A stretch of DNA of 64,000 nt from an uncultured bacterium (GCA_937951485.1 CALEDJ010000015.1:60880-124879); one strand, 5' to 3'; numbered from the stretch's first letter, positions 34,593 to 42,851 are shown. Numbers and translations: made by a program. The notes: a model not told the origin generated them from the letters alone.

Positions 34593-36212
34593 ATGGCCGG
34601 TTTTCAGCCCGTTGACTGGATGATTCTGGTGTTGTACATGGTCGCCATGGCGGCGATAGGGCCGCTTTGCGCGCGCAGCGGCAGAACCACGGAAGGCTAT
34701 TTCCTCGGCAGCCGGTCGTTTTCGGGATGGCTGGTGGGCCTGTCCATGTTCGCAACGTCCATCAGTTCCGTCACGTTCATGGCCTATCCTGCCGACGCCT
34801 ACAAGACGGCGTACATTCGCTTTGTGCCCTGTCTGATGCTGCCGTTAGGCGTATTGTTATGTTCCTATATTTTTTTGCCGTTTTATCGTAAGGCGCGGAT
34901 TATCTCCGCGTTTGAATATCTTGAGAGTCGTTTCGGTCCGGGCATCCGACTGTATGCGGCGTCCATGTTCGTGTTGGGGCAACTCATCCGCCTCAGCCTC
35001 GTGCTTTATCTGGTATCCTTGCTGGTGTATGAGATGAGCCGCCTGGACCCCATGCTCTGCATCCTGATTGGCGGCGTGGTCACGGCCTTCTACACCATTA
35101 CGGGCGGCATCAAGGCGGTGCTCTGGACCGATTTCATCCAGTCCTTCCTGCTCTGGGGGGGCGGCCTGGTATGCCTGTTGGTTATCGTCTTCAAATTGGA
35201 GGGCGGCTTCGGCGAAATCTTCTCCGTGGCCATGCGCGACGGCAAATTCATGCTCGGCGACTTGAACAGGGCCACGGGGGAATTGGAGCGCGCCCCATGG
35301 GGGTTCGCGTTGTCCGAAAAGACGGTGATCATGATGCTGCTGGTGGGGTTGACGGGCTGGATGACGGAATACAGCAGCAATCAGAACGTGATTCAGCGGT
35401 TCTGCGCCTCCGCATCGCCGACCGAAGCGCGCAAGGCCATCTGGATTTGCTGCGTGTGCAGTGTGCCCACGTGGGGATTCTTCATGTTCCTGGGCACCAG
35501 CCTCTACGTGTTCTTCCAGGCGTATCCGACGCCGGAGGCTCAAGCGATGCTTGACGGGACGATGAAGGCCGACCAGATATTGCCGTACTTCGTGGTGCAC
35601 TATCTGCCGCCGGGCATGTCGGGACTGGTGATTGCGGGCGTGCTCGCCGCCGCGATGTCTTCGCTTTCTTCCAGCATCAACGCCGTGTCCGCCATCGGCA
35701 TCGTGGACATCTACCGCCGCCATGTGATGAAGGGCAAATCGGACACGCACTATGTTGTCGCCGCGAAATTGATCGCTCTGGGCGCGTCCCTGGTCATGAT
35801 CGGCGGCGCCATGCTCCTGATGATAGCGGACAGCAAGACCATGCAGGACACCGGCGCCAAGATCGGCGCGGTCACCGCCGGCGGCCTGCTCGGTCTGTAT
35901 TCACTGGGCTTTTTGACCAAACGCGGCGACGCGCGGGCCGTCGGTGTCGGCATTGTGTGCACGATCCTTTTCTCCCTGTGGATTGCATCCCTGGAAATGG
36001 GTTGGATTACGGAAGCGCGCGTGCTGATGCTGGGTCTCCCGCAGGGATTTGCGTCGTGGTTCGTCAAGCCGATGGACACCTACTACGCCGGCATCTTCGG
36101 CAACATCATCATGTTCGTGGTGGGCTATCTGCTTGGCAGCCTCGTCTTTGTCCGCAAGGGCGACCTGACCAACCTGACCGTGTGGACCCGCGACGGCACA
36201 CCGGAAGTGTAG
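34593..36212 (+). CDS. Sodium:solute symporter (SSS family), copy 1
   Basis: About 539 residues from ATG 34593, ten bases after GGAG; the longer frame from 34533 is rejected. Thirteen hydrophobic helices are visible. The N-terminus has the SSS pattern: GRTTEGYFLGSRSFSGWLVGLSMFATSISSVTFMAYPADAY. TM5-6 read GGIKAVLWTDFIQSFLLWGG, with the Asp-Phe-Ile-Gln motif typical of the family, and MSSLSSSINAVSAI corresponds to the sodium-site helix. It should import a sugar, sialic acid or other organic solute with sodium. It is the last plus-strand gene before the convergent OppC gene. A second SSS protein is encoded at 51313-53082. Confidence 0.9.
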   Translation: MAGFQPVDWMILVLYMVAMAAIGPLCARSGRTTEGYFLGSRSFSGWLVGLSMFATSISSVTFMAYPADAYKTAYIRFVPCLMLPLGVLLCSYIFLPFYRKARIISAFEYLESRFGPGIRLYAASMFVLGQLIRLSLVLYLVSLLVYEMSRLDPMLCILIGGVVTAFYTITGGIKAVLWTDFIQSFLLWGGGLVCLLVIVFKLEGGFGEIFSVAMRDGKFMLGDLNRATGELERAPWGFALSEKTVIMMLLVGLTGWMTEYSSNQNVIQRFCASASPTEARKAIWICCVCSVPTWGFFMFLGTSLYVFFQAYPTPEAQAMLDGTMKADQILPYFVVHYLPPGMSGLVIAGVLAAAMSSLSSSINAVSAIGIVDIYRRHVMKGKSDTHYVVAAKLIALGASLVMIGGAMLLMIADSKTMQDTGAKIGAVTAGGLLGLYSLGFLTKRGDARAVGVGIVCTILFSLWIASLEMGWITEARVLMLGLPQGFASWFVKPMDTYYAGIFGNIIMFVVGYLLGSLVFVRKGDLTNLTVWTRDGTPEV

Positions 36213-36262
36213 TTGCAGGGTGAGTGCAGCGAAGCGAAACCCATTGCTTGCCTTCGGCGCGA

Positions 36263-37147
36263 TCAGTCTTTGGCGGCGCGGGGATCGAGCGCATCGCGGA
36301 GACCGTCGCCCAGAAAGTTCAGCGAAAACAATGTGAGCGACAGCGCAATCCCCGGAAAAATCAGCAGCCAGGGATATTCCTCCATCGTCTCCACCCCTTC
36401 CTTGATCAACAGCCCCCAGGAACTCATCGGCGGCTGCACACCCAGCCCCAGGAAACTGAGGAACGCCTCCAGCAGCATGACCTGGGGAATGGTGAGCGTG
36501 GCATAGACGATGACCGGACCGAGCGTGTTCGGCGCGAGATGCACGAACAGGATGCGCAGCCGCTTCAGCCCCAGCACCACGGCGGCCTGGATAAACTCCT
36601 GTTCCCGCAACGACAACACCTGCCCGCGCACGATGCGCGCCATGGTCAGCCAGTGCACCGCGCCAATGGCGAGAAACAGGAACACGAAATTGCGCCCGAA
36701 GAAGACCATGAGAATGATGACGAAGATGGTGAAGGGCAGCGCGTAGAGGATGTCCACAATGCGCATCATCAGCGCGTCCGCTCGACCGCCCGCGAATCCC
36801 GCCACCGCGCCGTAGGTGACGCCGATGATCAACGACACGGCCGTGGCGATCACGCCGACCAAGAGCGAAATGCGGCCGCCATGCAGGAGGCGGGTGAGCA
36901 GATCACGGCCCAGCGGATCGGTGCCGAGCCAGTGTTGACGGGAGGGCGGCGCGGCCCCCAGGGCGGTGTCCTGCTCATCATAGGTATAGGGGCTGAACCA
37001 CGGCCCGGCGATGGCCAGCGCGACAACCACGCCCAGCAGAATCAGCCCGGCCACCGCGGCGCGGTTTTTGACCAGCCGCCGCCATGCGTCCTGCCAGAGC
37101 GATTGGCCCCGTTCCAGTTCCTGCAAGGGGATGTCGGTGGTGCTCAT
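36263..37147 (-). CDS. OppC/DppC-type ABC transporter permease
   Basis: 294 residues from ATG 37147. The open frame extends further upstream inside the oppB-like gene in another register, and that extension is rejected. The N-terminal OppC region (WRRLVKNRAAVAGLILL) precedes a binding-protein-dependent permease core with LGTDPLGRDLLTRLLHGGR. The EAA loop QEFIQAAVVLGLKRLRILFVHLAPN contacts the ATPase, and five or six helices are visible. With the upstream permease it forms the channel for a peptide or related solute. The start overlaps the upstream stop (ATGA). No ATPase or binding-protein genes follow; the next gene is the convergent symporter. Confidence 0.9.
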   Translation of the reverse strand: MSTTDIPLQELERGQSLWQDAWRRLVKNRAAVAGLILLGVVVALAIAGPWFSPYTYDEQDTALGAAPPSRQHWLGTDPLGRDLLTRLLHGGRISLLVGVIATAVSLIIGVTYGAVAGFAGGRADALMMRIVDILYALPFTIFVIILMVFFGRNFVFLFLAIGAVHWLTMARIVRGQVLSLREQEFIQAAVVLGLKRLRILFVHLAPNTLGPVIVYATLTIPQVMLLEAFLSFLGLGVQPPMSSWGLLIKEGVETMEEYPWLLIFPGIALSLTLFSLNFLGDGLRDALDPRAAKD

Positions 37148-38061
37148 GTGTGACGAATCCTGGGGTCCAGCCAGGCGCATGCGATGTCCGCCGCAAGGTT
37201 CAACGCCATGACCAGCACCGCATAGACCAGCACCGTCCCGCTGATCATCGTATAATCGCGGTTGAAGGCCGATTCCACAAACTCTCGACCCAATCCCGGC
37301 ACCTGGAAAATCGTTTCCACCACGAAAGACCCCGTGAGCAGCCCTGCCGTGGCCGGGCCGAGAAAAGCGATGGTCGGCTGAATGCCGCCGGGGAGCGCGT
37401 GGCGGATGACCACCCGCGCCTCGCTCATGCCCTTGGCGCGCGCCGTGCGGATGAAATCCCGCGACAGCGTTTCCAGCATGCCCGCGCGGGTCAGCCGCGC
37501 AATGTAGGCCGCGTACATCGCACCGAGCGTCAGCGACGGCAGCACCTTGTCGGCGGCGCTGCGCCAGCCCGCCACCGGCAGCCAGCCCAGCCACAGCGAA
37601 AACACCAGCACCAGCAGCGGCCCCAGCACGAAGTTGGGAATGCAGATGCCGGCCATGCCCAGCGCCATGGTCCCGTGATCTATTGCACTGTTCGGGCGCA
37701 TCGCCGCCAGCAGTCCCGCCCCCATGCCCAGCGCCAGCGCCACCACCAGCGCATACGCGCCCAGTTCCAGCGAAACGGGCAGGCGCAGCAGAATCCATTC
37801 ATTGACACTGCGGCTCGATTTGCGGAAGGACGGTCCCAGGTCACCGTGAAATACCCCGCGCATGTATTCCCAGTATTGCACCAGCAGCGGCGCGTCGAGC
37901 CGGTAATGCGCCTCGAGGCGCTGTTGCGCCTCCGGCGAAACCCGCTTGTCCGCATCGAACGGGCCGCCCGGCGCCAACCGCACCATGAAAAACGTCAGCG
38001 TCATGATGATGAACAGCACCGGGAGGAATTCAAGCAGTCTTCTCGCGATATAGCGTGTCAT
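37144..38061 (-). CDS. OppB/DppB-type ABC transporter permease
   Basis: 305 residues. The N-terminus MTRYIARRLLEFLPVLFIIM is the classic OppB start. It is followed by MVRLAPGGPFD, then LDAPLLVQYWEYMRGVFHGDLGPS, and the EAA loop RDFIRTARAKGMSEARVVIRHALP. Six hydrophobic helices are visible. It pairs with the downstream OppC-like subunit, coupled by a four-base overlap. It is the first gene of the unit, read away from the sulfatase gene at 38167 across a short 105-base divergent region. The substrate-binding protein and ATPases must be encoded elsewhere. Confidence 0.9.
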   Translation of the reverse strand: MTRYIARRLLEFLPVLFIIMTLTFFMVRLAPGGPFDADKRVSPEAQQRLEAHYRLDAPLLVQYWEYMRGVFHGDLGPSFRKSSRSVNEWILLRLPVSLELGAYALVVALALGMGAGLLAAMRPNSAIDHGTMALGMAGICIPNFVLGPLLVLVFSLWLGWLPVAGWRSAADKVLPSLTLGAMYAAYIARLTRAGMLETLSRDFIRTARAKGMSEARVVIRHALPGGIQPTIAFLGPATAGLLTGSFVVETIFQVPGLGREFVESAFNRDYTMISGTVLVYAVLVMALNLAADIACAWLDPRIRHT

Positions 38062-38166
38062 GATCAGCCCGCAAAGTTTATTCTACGCGATACTGCGGCA
38101 TGTCTTTTCAGTTGATGGATTATAATCGCCGGGGCGCCGTTGAAGAAACCCGTGGAGGGACATGGA

Positions 38167-39585
38167 ATGCGACACCGGCGGATATCACGGAGAAATTGGA
38201 TGCAGGGCATGGCCGGGATGATGGCCGGGATGATGGCCGGGACGGCGCTGAGCCGCGCCGGCGGGGAAGAAAATCCTGGGCAAAGACCGAACCTGCTGAT
38301 TGTCCTTACGGATGACCAGCATTTCCAGGCGATGGGCTGCATGGGCAACCCGATCATCCAGACGCCGCAGATGGATGCGCTCGCGGCGCAAGGGGCGCTG
38401 TTCGCAAACGCCTTTGTGACCACGCCGATCTGCTGCACAAGCCGCGCCAGCATCCTCACGGGCATGTACGCCTGGAGCAACGGCGTCCACGATTTTCAGA
38501 CGCCCCTTCCCCCGGACCTCCTCGAAATCAGTTATCCCGTGATGCTGCGGCGGCACGGGTATTACACCGGCTTTGTTGGCAAGTACGGCGTGGGGACAAC
38601 GCCGCCGGCAGATGCCTTTGATTTCTTTTTCGGACTTCCCGGAAATGGACGCTATATCCAGGAGATCAACGGCGAGACGCAGCACATGACCGGCCTGCTT
38701 GCCGACCAGGCCGTTGCATTCCTGGAATCTTGTCCCGATAACGCGCCGTTCTGTCTGTCGCTGAGCACGCGTGCGCCCCACGCCGAGGACTACGACCCGC
38801 GCCCCTTCCCGCCGGACCCCGCCTTGGAACATCTCTACTGCGATGTCGAAATCCCCGCGCCTGAACTGGTGAAACCGGAGTATTACGAGGCGCTGCCGCC
38901 GTTTCTCAAGGATTCCGAGGGCCGCAAGCGCTGGGAGAACAATTTCAACACGCCGGAACGCTATCAGGAGTCGGTGCGGGATTATTACCGGATGATCACC
39001 GGCGTGGACCATGCCATCGGCCGCCTCCGGGAAGTCCTGCGCCGGCGCGGCATGGACCACAACACCGTCATTCTTTTCACTTCCGACAACGGTTTCCTTC
39101 TCGGCGAGCGCGGCCTGTCCGACAAATGGTACGCCTACGAGTCCTCCATCCGTGTGCCGTTCATTCTCTATGATCCCCGGCTGCCTGAAGCGCAACGGGG
39201 GCGGCGCGTCGAGGCCATGGCGCTGAACATTGACATCGCGCCGACCCTCCTCGACCTCGCGGGGATCGAAGCGCCGTCCGCAATGCAGGGGCGGAGCCTT
39301 TTGCCCTGGCTGCGCGGTGAAACGCCCCCCTGGCGGGAACACTGGTTCTTCGAGCACCGCTTCGACAGCCCCCACCACAAGATTCCGATGAGCGAGGGCG
39401 TGCGCAGCCCCCGCTGGAAGTATTTCCGGTGGATCAACGTCGAAGGAACCCCGGAAGAACTCTACGACCTGGAACAGGACCCGCTCGAAATCCGCAATCT
39501 CGCGGGAAATCCCGATTCCGCGGCCACCCTCGCCGAAATGCGCCTCTTGACGGAAGCATACCGGGAAACGCTGCCGAAGCGGTGA
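38167..39585 (+). CDS. Exported sulfatase with CxTSR active-site motif
   Basis: About 472 residues from ATG 38167, eight bases after GGAGG; a TTG at 38140 is rejected. The N-terminus has a Tat-like RRNW motif followed by a Met/Ala/Gly-rich hydrophobic stretch. The core begins PNLLIVLTDDQHFQAMGC, with the paired Asp metal ligands. The formylglycine motif reads ICCTSRASILTG; the first Cys of C-C-T-S-R would be oxidised by a formylglycine-generating enzyme, but the canonical Pro is Thr. VILFTSDNGFLLGERGLSDKWYAYE completes the metal site. It should remove sulfate from extracellular polysaccharides in the periplasm. A TATAAT hexamer lies at 38121-38126. It ends six bases before a tandem-repeat array. 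Confidence 0.9.
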   Translation: MRHRRISRRNWMQGMAGMMAGMMAGTALSRAGGEENPGQRPNLLIVLTDDQHFQAMGCMGNPIIQTPQMDALAAQGALFANAFVTTPICCTSRASILTGMYAWSNGVHDFQTPLPPDLLEISYPVMLRRHGYYTGFVGKYGVGTTPPADAFDFFFGLPGNGRYIQEINGETQHMTGLLADQAVAFLESCPDNAPFCLSLSTRAPHAEDYDPRPFPPDPALEHLYCDVEIPAPELVKPEYYEALPPFLKDSEGRKRWENNFNTPERYQESVRDYYRMITGVDHAIGRLREVLRRRGMDHNTVILFTSDNGFLLGERGLSDKWYAYESSIRVPFILYDPRLPEAQRGRRVEAMALNIDIAPTLLDLAGIEAPSAMQGRSLLPWLRGETPPWREHWFFEHRFDSPHHKIPMSEGVRSPRWKYFRWINVEGTPEELYDLEQDPLEIRNLAGNPDSAATLAEMRLLTEAYRETLPKR

Positions 39586-39590
39586 AAATG

Positions 39591-39752
39591 TCGGACAAGT
39601 CGGACAAGTCGGACAGGTCGGACGGGTCGGACGGGTCGGACGGGTCGGACGGGTCGGACGGGTCGGACGGGTCGGACGAGTCGGACGGGTCGGACGGGTC
39701 GGACGGGTCGGACGGGTCGGACGGGTCGGACGGGTCGGACGAGTCGGACGGG
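39591..39752 (+). repeat. 9-bp tandem repeat array, 18 units (TCGGACnnn)
   Basis: Eighteen contiguous 9-base units share the core TCGGAC plus a variable triplet. The triplets in order are AAG, AAG, AGG, six GGG, GAG, six GGG, GAG, GGG. The two GAG units are exactly seven units (63 bp) apart, which points to segmental duplication. The array starts six bases after the sulfatase stop and lies upstream of the four-helix-bundle gene. An inverted counterpart lies at 40658-40801. The period is a multiple of three, so shadow frames read as SDG or PTR repeats; I regard it as non-coding. Confidence 0.95.
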
Positions 39753-39794
39753 GGAGAGTGGTCGGAAAGGGGCATTTTGAGCCTTTGGAATTGT

Positions 39795-39827
39795 TGTGGT
39801 CTGTTGCCATAGATGGCGAGAACCACG
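39795..39827 (+). other. Hairpin between tandem array and four-helix-bundle gene
   Basis: A nested inverted repeat: the outer arms GTGGT (39796-39800) and ACCAC (39822-39826) enclose the inner arms GCCAT (39806-39810) and ATGGC (39813-39817). It sits 55 bases before the ATG at 39881 and could be an operator or a structured leader. Confidence 0.45.
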
Positions 39828-39880
39828 TATATTGGCATTATGAGAATCACGACACCTGCCGCGGATGGGGAGCATAGCCC

Positions 39881-40633
39881 ATGAATGATCCAAAGGGGCC
39901 ATTACTGCCGCACGGAGGATATCGGTCTCTAAAGAGTTATAAAGTGGCGGAAGCGATCTATGACGCGACCGTGGTGTTCTGCCGCCGATTCTTCCAGCAA
40001 GATCGCCGCATGACGGAGCAAATGGTTCAAGCCGCACGAAGCGGTGTGCGCAATATCAGCGAAGGAAGCGGCGCGTCAGCCACTTCCCGCAAGACGGAAA
40101 TGAAACTGACCAACGTGGCCCGCGCCAGCCTGGCGGATGAATTGCTGCGGGATTATGAAAGTTTCCTCGTGCAGAGAGGGCTGCGTATCTGGCCGAAAGA
40201 ATCGCGTGAGGCCCGTTTGATGCGCGACCGTTTGGCCAAAGATCAAGCCGATGACTTGCCACCTATTTCTGATGGAACCACCCGATTGACTGGTCTTTCC
40301 GGTTTGTCCGATTTTGTGTCCGAAGCAGACCCTGAAATCGTGGCCAATGCGATGATATGCGCGATTCACCAAGCCGTTTATCTGTTGAGCCGGCAACTGA
40401 AGAGTCAAGGTGAAGCGTTCCTGTCCGCGGGCGGGTTTTCAGAGAATCTCTATCATTCCCGGCAGCAAGCCCGCGAAGAAAATCACAGTGCGCCCGAATG
40501 CCCCGTCTGTGGCAAGCCCATGCGGCAACGCACCGCAAGCAAAGGACCACACAAAGGGGAATCATTCTGGGGTTGCAGCGCTTATCCTGCCTGTACCGGC
40601 ACGCGCTCCATGGACATAGAAAACCGCCGTTGA
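39881..40633 (+). CDS. Four-helix-bundle protein with suffix domain and topoisomerase-type zinc finger
   Basis: 250 residues. Residues 15-120 match the four-helix-bundle (S23/IVS-like) fold: LKSYKVAEAIYDATVVFCRRFF, then MVQAARSGVRNISEGSGASATSRKTEMKLTNVARASLADELL, which is the family's most conserved stretch. Residues 128-148 form a Thr/Ser/Gly/Leu-rich linker. Residues 149-190 form a helical 'suffix' (EIVANAMICAIHQAVYLLSRQL). The C-terminus is a C4 zinc finger like those of topoisomerase I, with C207, C210, C232 and C238 in CPVCGKPM…GCSAYPAC, suggesting binding of single-stranded or structured nucleic acid. Related four-helix proteins include Avd of diversity-generating retroelements, but no reverse transcriptase is here. 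Inverted TCGGAC arrays lie on both sides, and GTCCGA hexamers occur at 40306 and 40318 inside the linker codons. Confidence 0.8.
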   Translation: MNDPKGPLLPHGGYRSLKSYKVAEAIYDATVVFCRRFFQQDRRMTEQMVQAARSGVRNISEGSGASATSRKTEMKLTNVARASLADELLRDYESFLVQRGLRIWPKESREARLMRDRLAKDQADDLPPISDGTTRLTGLSGLSDFVSEADPEIVANAMICAIHQAVYLLSRQLKSQGEAFLSAGGFSENLYHSRQQAREENHSAPECPVCGKPMRQRTASKGPHKGESFWGCSAYPACTGTRSMDIENRR

Positions 40634-40657
40634 TCCCTGCCATTCCCCTCCCCGTTT

Positions 40658-40801
40658 GTCCGCCCTGTCCGCCCCGTCCGCCCCGTCCGCCCTGTCCCAC
40701 TCGTCCGACCTGTCCGACTGATCCGACTGGTCCGACCTGTCCGACTCGTCCGACTGGTCCGACTGGTCCGACTGGTCCGACTGGTCCGACTCGTCCGACC
40801 C
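40658..40801 (-). repeat. 9-bp tandem repeat array, 16 units, inverted relative to 39591-39752
   Basis: Sixteen 9-base units are written GTCCGnnnn on the plus strand; on the minus strand the later units share the TCGGAC core with the left array. The units ending in CTC are the 5th, 10th and 15th, a 45-bp higher-order period. The first four units are more diverged (GTCCGCCCT/CCC). The array begins 24 bases after the four-helix-bundle stop and ends 22 bases before a promoter. Confidence 0.95.
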
Positions 40802-40823
40802 AGCACGTTCCTTCCCCCTCAAA

Positions 40824-40852
40824 TTGACATCTGCGTCCGCTCTGGTGATACT
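40824..40852 (+). promoter_or_regulatory. Sigma70 promoter of the FAD oxidoreductase gene
   Basis: A perfect TTGACA (40824-40829), 17-base spacer and GATACT (40847-40852), 22 bases before the ATG at 40875. AGGAGG ribosome site bases lie between. The short leader fits a strong housekeeping promoter. Confidence 0.65.
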
Positions 40853-40874
40853 CCCCCACAGGAGGAGGAAAACC

Positions 40875-42851
40875 ATGCCCGAAAAAAGGGTCAATCGCCG
40901 AAATTTCTTCCGGGACGCCGCCAACGCGGGTGCGTTGGCCGGCTACACGTTGCTGGTGCGGGTGGACGGCGCGCGCGGGGGGGAATCTTCCGGCGCGCCG
41001 CGTCCCGATTTTCAGCAGATCGCGCCCCCGGCGGACCATGCCGCGCGGCTGGCCGCGGAACCGAACATGACGGTGGCGGACCTTGCGTGCGATGTCATGG
41101 TCGCGGGCGGAGGCATGGCGGGGGTGTGCGCGGCGCTGGCGGCGGCGCGCCATGGGGCGAGGGTGGTGCTGGCGCAGGACCGTTCCCGTCTCGGCGGCAA
41201 CGCAAGCAGCGAGGTCCGCATGCACATTGTCGGCGCAGACTGCCATAACGGGCGGCCCGGCTGGCGGGAAGGCGGCATCCTGGAGGAGTTGCGCCTGGAG
41301 AATGCGGTCCGCAATCCGCACGGCGCGTGGGAACTCTGGGACCTGATGCTCTACGACAAGGTGGTTTCGGAACCCAATATCACGCTGCTGCTCGATGCCA
41401 CGGTCTATGCCGCGAAGGTCGGGGACGGTTGCATCCGGGAAGTGCTGGCGCGCTGCGACCGCACTGAACACATTTACCGCATCCGCGCCGCGCAGTACGC
41501 GGACTGCACCGGCGACAGCCGGCTCGGACTGGAAGCGGGGGCGCTGTTCCGCACCGGCCACGAATCGCGGGCGGCATTCGATGAACCCCTCGCGCCGGAG
41601 ACGGAAGGACCGGAAACGCTGGGCAGCAGCATTCTTTTCACCTCGAAGGACTACGGTCATCCGGTACCCTTTACGCCGCCGCCATGGGCGCGCAAAATTA
41701 CCAAAGAGCAGTTGCGGCACCGCGGCATCCGTTCGTGGGAATACGGCTACTGGTGGATCGAGTGGGGCGGGATGATTGACGCGATCCGGGACGATGCGCG
41801 CATCCGCTTTGAATTGCTGTCCATTGTAATGGGCGTATGGGATTACATCAAGAACTCCGGCGCGTTTCCGGAAAGCGCCACCTGGGGGATGGATTGGGTC
41901 GGCATGATTCCGGGGCGGCGCTCAAGCCGCCGCCTGATTGGCCCGTACCTCCTCACGCAGCAGGATTTGATGGGACTGAACGGCGAATTCGAGGACGCCG
42001 TGGCCATCGGCGGCTGGTCTTTTGACGATCACCCGCCCGGCGGTTTCGACGCGACGGAGAAGCCCCCGTGCCGACAGATCCATATTGAAGAACCCTATAA
42101 CATCCCGTTGCGCGCGCTGTTCTCCGCGAACGTGAAAAACCTGTTCATGGCCGGGCGCAACATCAGCGCATCGCACGTCGCGTTCACGTCGTTGCGGGTG
42201 ATGGGTACCTGTGCCGTCGAAGGGCAGGCCATCGGCACTGCGGCGGCGCTCTGCGCGCGGGAGGAAAAAACCCCGGAGGCATTGGTCGCGGACAGCGGGG
42301 CCGTCGCCGCCCTGCGGCAAGCCCTCCTGCGCGACGACCAGACCATCAAGGGCGCAAAGAATGAGGACCCGAACGACCTGGCGCGCCGCGCGCGCGCAAG
42401 CGCTTCGGGCGAAGTGAAAGGGAGCCGGGCGGCGCATGTGCTCGACGGTTTTGTGCGCGATATGCCGGGGGAGTGGGAGCATCGCTGGGGCGGCCCCATG
42501 ACGCCGGAGGGGGCATGGATTGCGTTGGAATGGGATGCGCCGCAGACCATTTCACACGTACAGATTTGTTTTGATTCCGGATTCAGCCGGGAGTTGACGC
42601 TTTCGGAAAACCAGTGGGTGCGCACGCGCATCACCACCGGTCCGCAACCCGAAACGGTACGCGACTACGCGCTCCAGTATTGGGATGACAACCACGGCGA
42701 TTGGAAAACCATTGTTGAAATCGCCGGCAATTATCAACGGCTGCGACGGCACCATTTTCCGGCTGTCGAGACGAAGAAACTGCGACTGCAGATCACCGCA
42801 ACCAACGGCGATCCCGAAGCGCGGGTCTATGAGATTCGGTGCTATGCGTAG
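40875..42851 (+). CDS. Tat-exported FAD-dependent oxidoreductase with C-terminal discoidin-like domain
   Basis: About 658 residues from ATG 40875 behind a GGAGGAGG ribosome site. The N-terminus VNRRNFFRDAANAGAL is a twin-arginine signal. The FAD-binding Rossmann motif CDVMVAGGGMAGVCAALAAARHG lies at about residues 72-95, followed by LGGNASSEVRMHIVG and GTCAVEGQAIGTAAALC, typical of the FAD_oxidored family (pfam12831) common in Planctomycetota-like bacteria. The last ~150 residues, with VQICFDSGFSRE and LRLQITATNGDPEARVYEIR, look like an F5/8 type C (discoidin) sugar-binding domain. It probably oxidises a carbohydrate-related substrate in the periplasm. The following gene encodes a glycoside-hydrolase-like DUF4091 protein. 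Confidence 0.8.
   Translation: MPEKRVNRRNFFRDAANAGALAGYTLLVRVDGARGGESSGAPRPDFQQIAPPADHAARLAAEPNMTVADLACDVMVAGGGMAGVCAALAAARHGARVVLAQDRSRLGGNASSEVRMHIVGADCHNGRPGWREGGILEELRLENAVRNPHGAWELWDLMLYDKVVSEPNITLLLDATVYAAKVGDGCIREVLARCDRTEHIYRIRAAQYADCTGDSRLGLEAGALFRTGHESRAAFDEPLAPETEGPETLGSSILFTSKDYGHPVPFTPPPWARKITKEQLRHRGIRSWEYGYWWIEWGGMIDAIRDDARIRFELLSIVMGVWDYIKNSGAFPESATWGMDWVGMIPGRRSSRRLIGPYLLTQQDLMGLNGEFEDAVAIGGWSFDDHPPGGFDATEKPPCRQIHIEEPYNIPLRALFSANVKNLFMAGRNISASHVAFTSLRVMGTCAVEGQAIGTAAALCAREEKTPEALVADSGAVAALRQALLRDDQTIKGAKNEDPNDLARRARASASGEVKGSRAAHVLDGFVRDMPGEWEHRWGGPMTPEGAWIALEWDAPQTISHVQICFDSGFSRELTLSENQWVRTRITTGPQPETVRDYALQYWDDNHGDWKTIVEIAGNYQRLRRHHFPAVETKKLRLQITATNGDPEARVYEIRCYA

Noticed and set aside
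37148-37798. N-terminal extension of the OppC frame
   Set aside because: It overlaps the oppB-like coding region in another register; the MSTTDIP start at 37147 with an ATGA overlap is standard.
38185-39810. Minus-strand frame with PTR tripeptide repeats
   Set aside because: It is antisense to a sulfatase and runs through the 9-bp array, which stays open in all frames because the period is a multiple of three.
39881-40633. Diversity-generating retroelement Avd gene
   Set aside because: The bundle is similar to Avd in fold, but there is no reverse transcriptase, template repeat or variable repeat in the window, and the zinc-finger suffix is atypical.
39591-40801. CRISPR array
   Set aside because: Units are 9 bp and contiguous with no unique spacers, and no cas genes are present.
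40263-41720. 485-residue minus-strand frame with GPV repeats
   Set aside because: It is antisense to the FAD oxidoreductase and to the right-hand tandem array.
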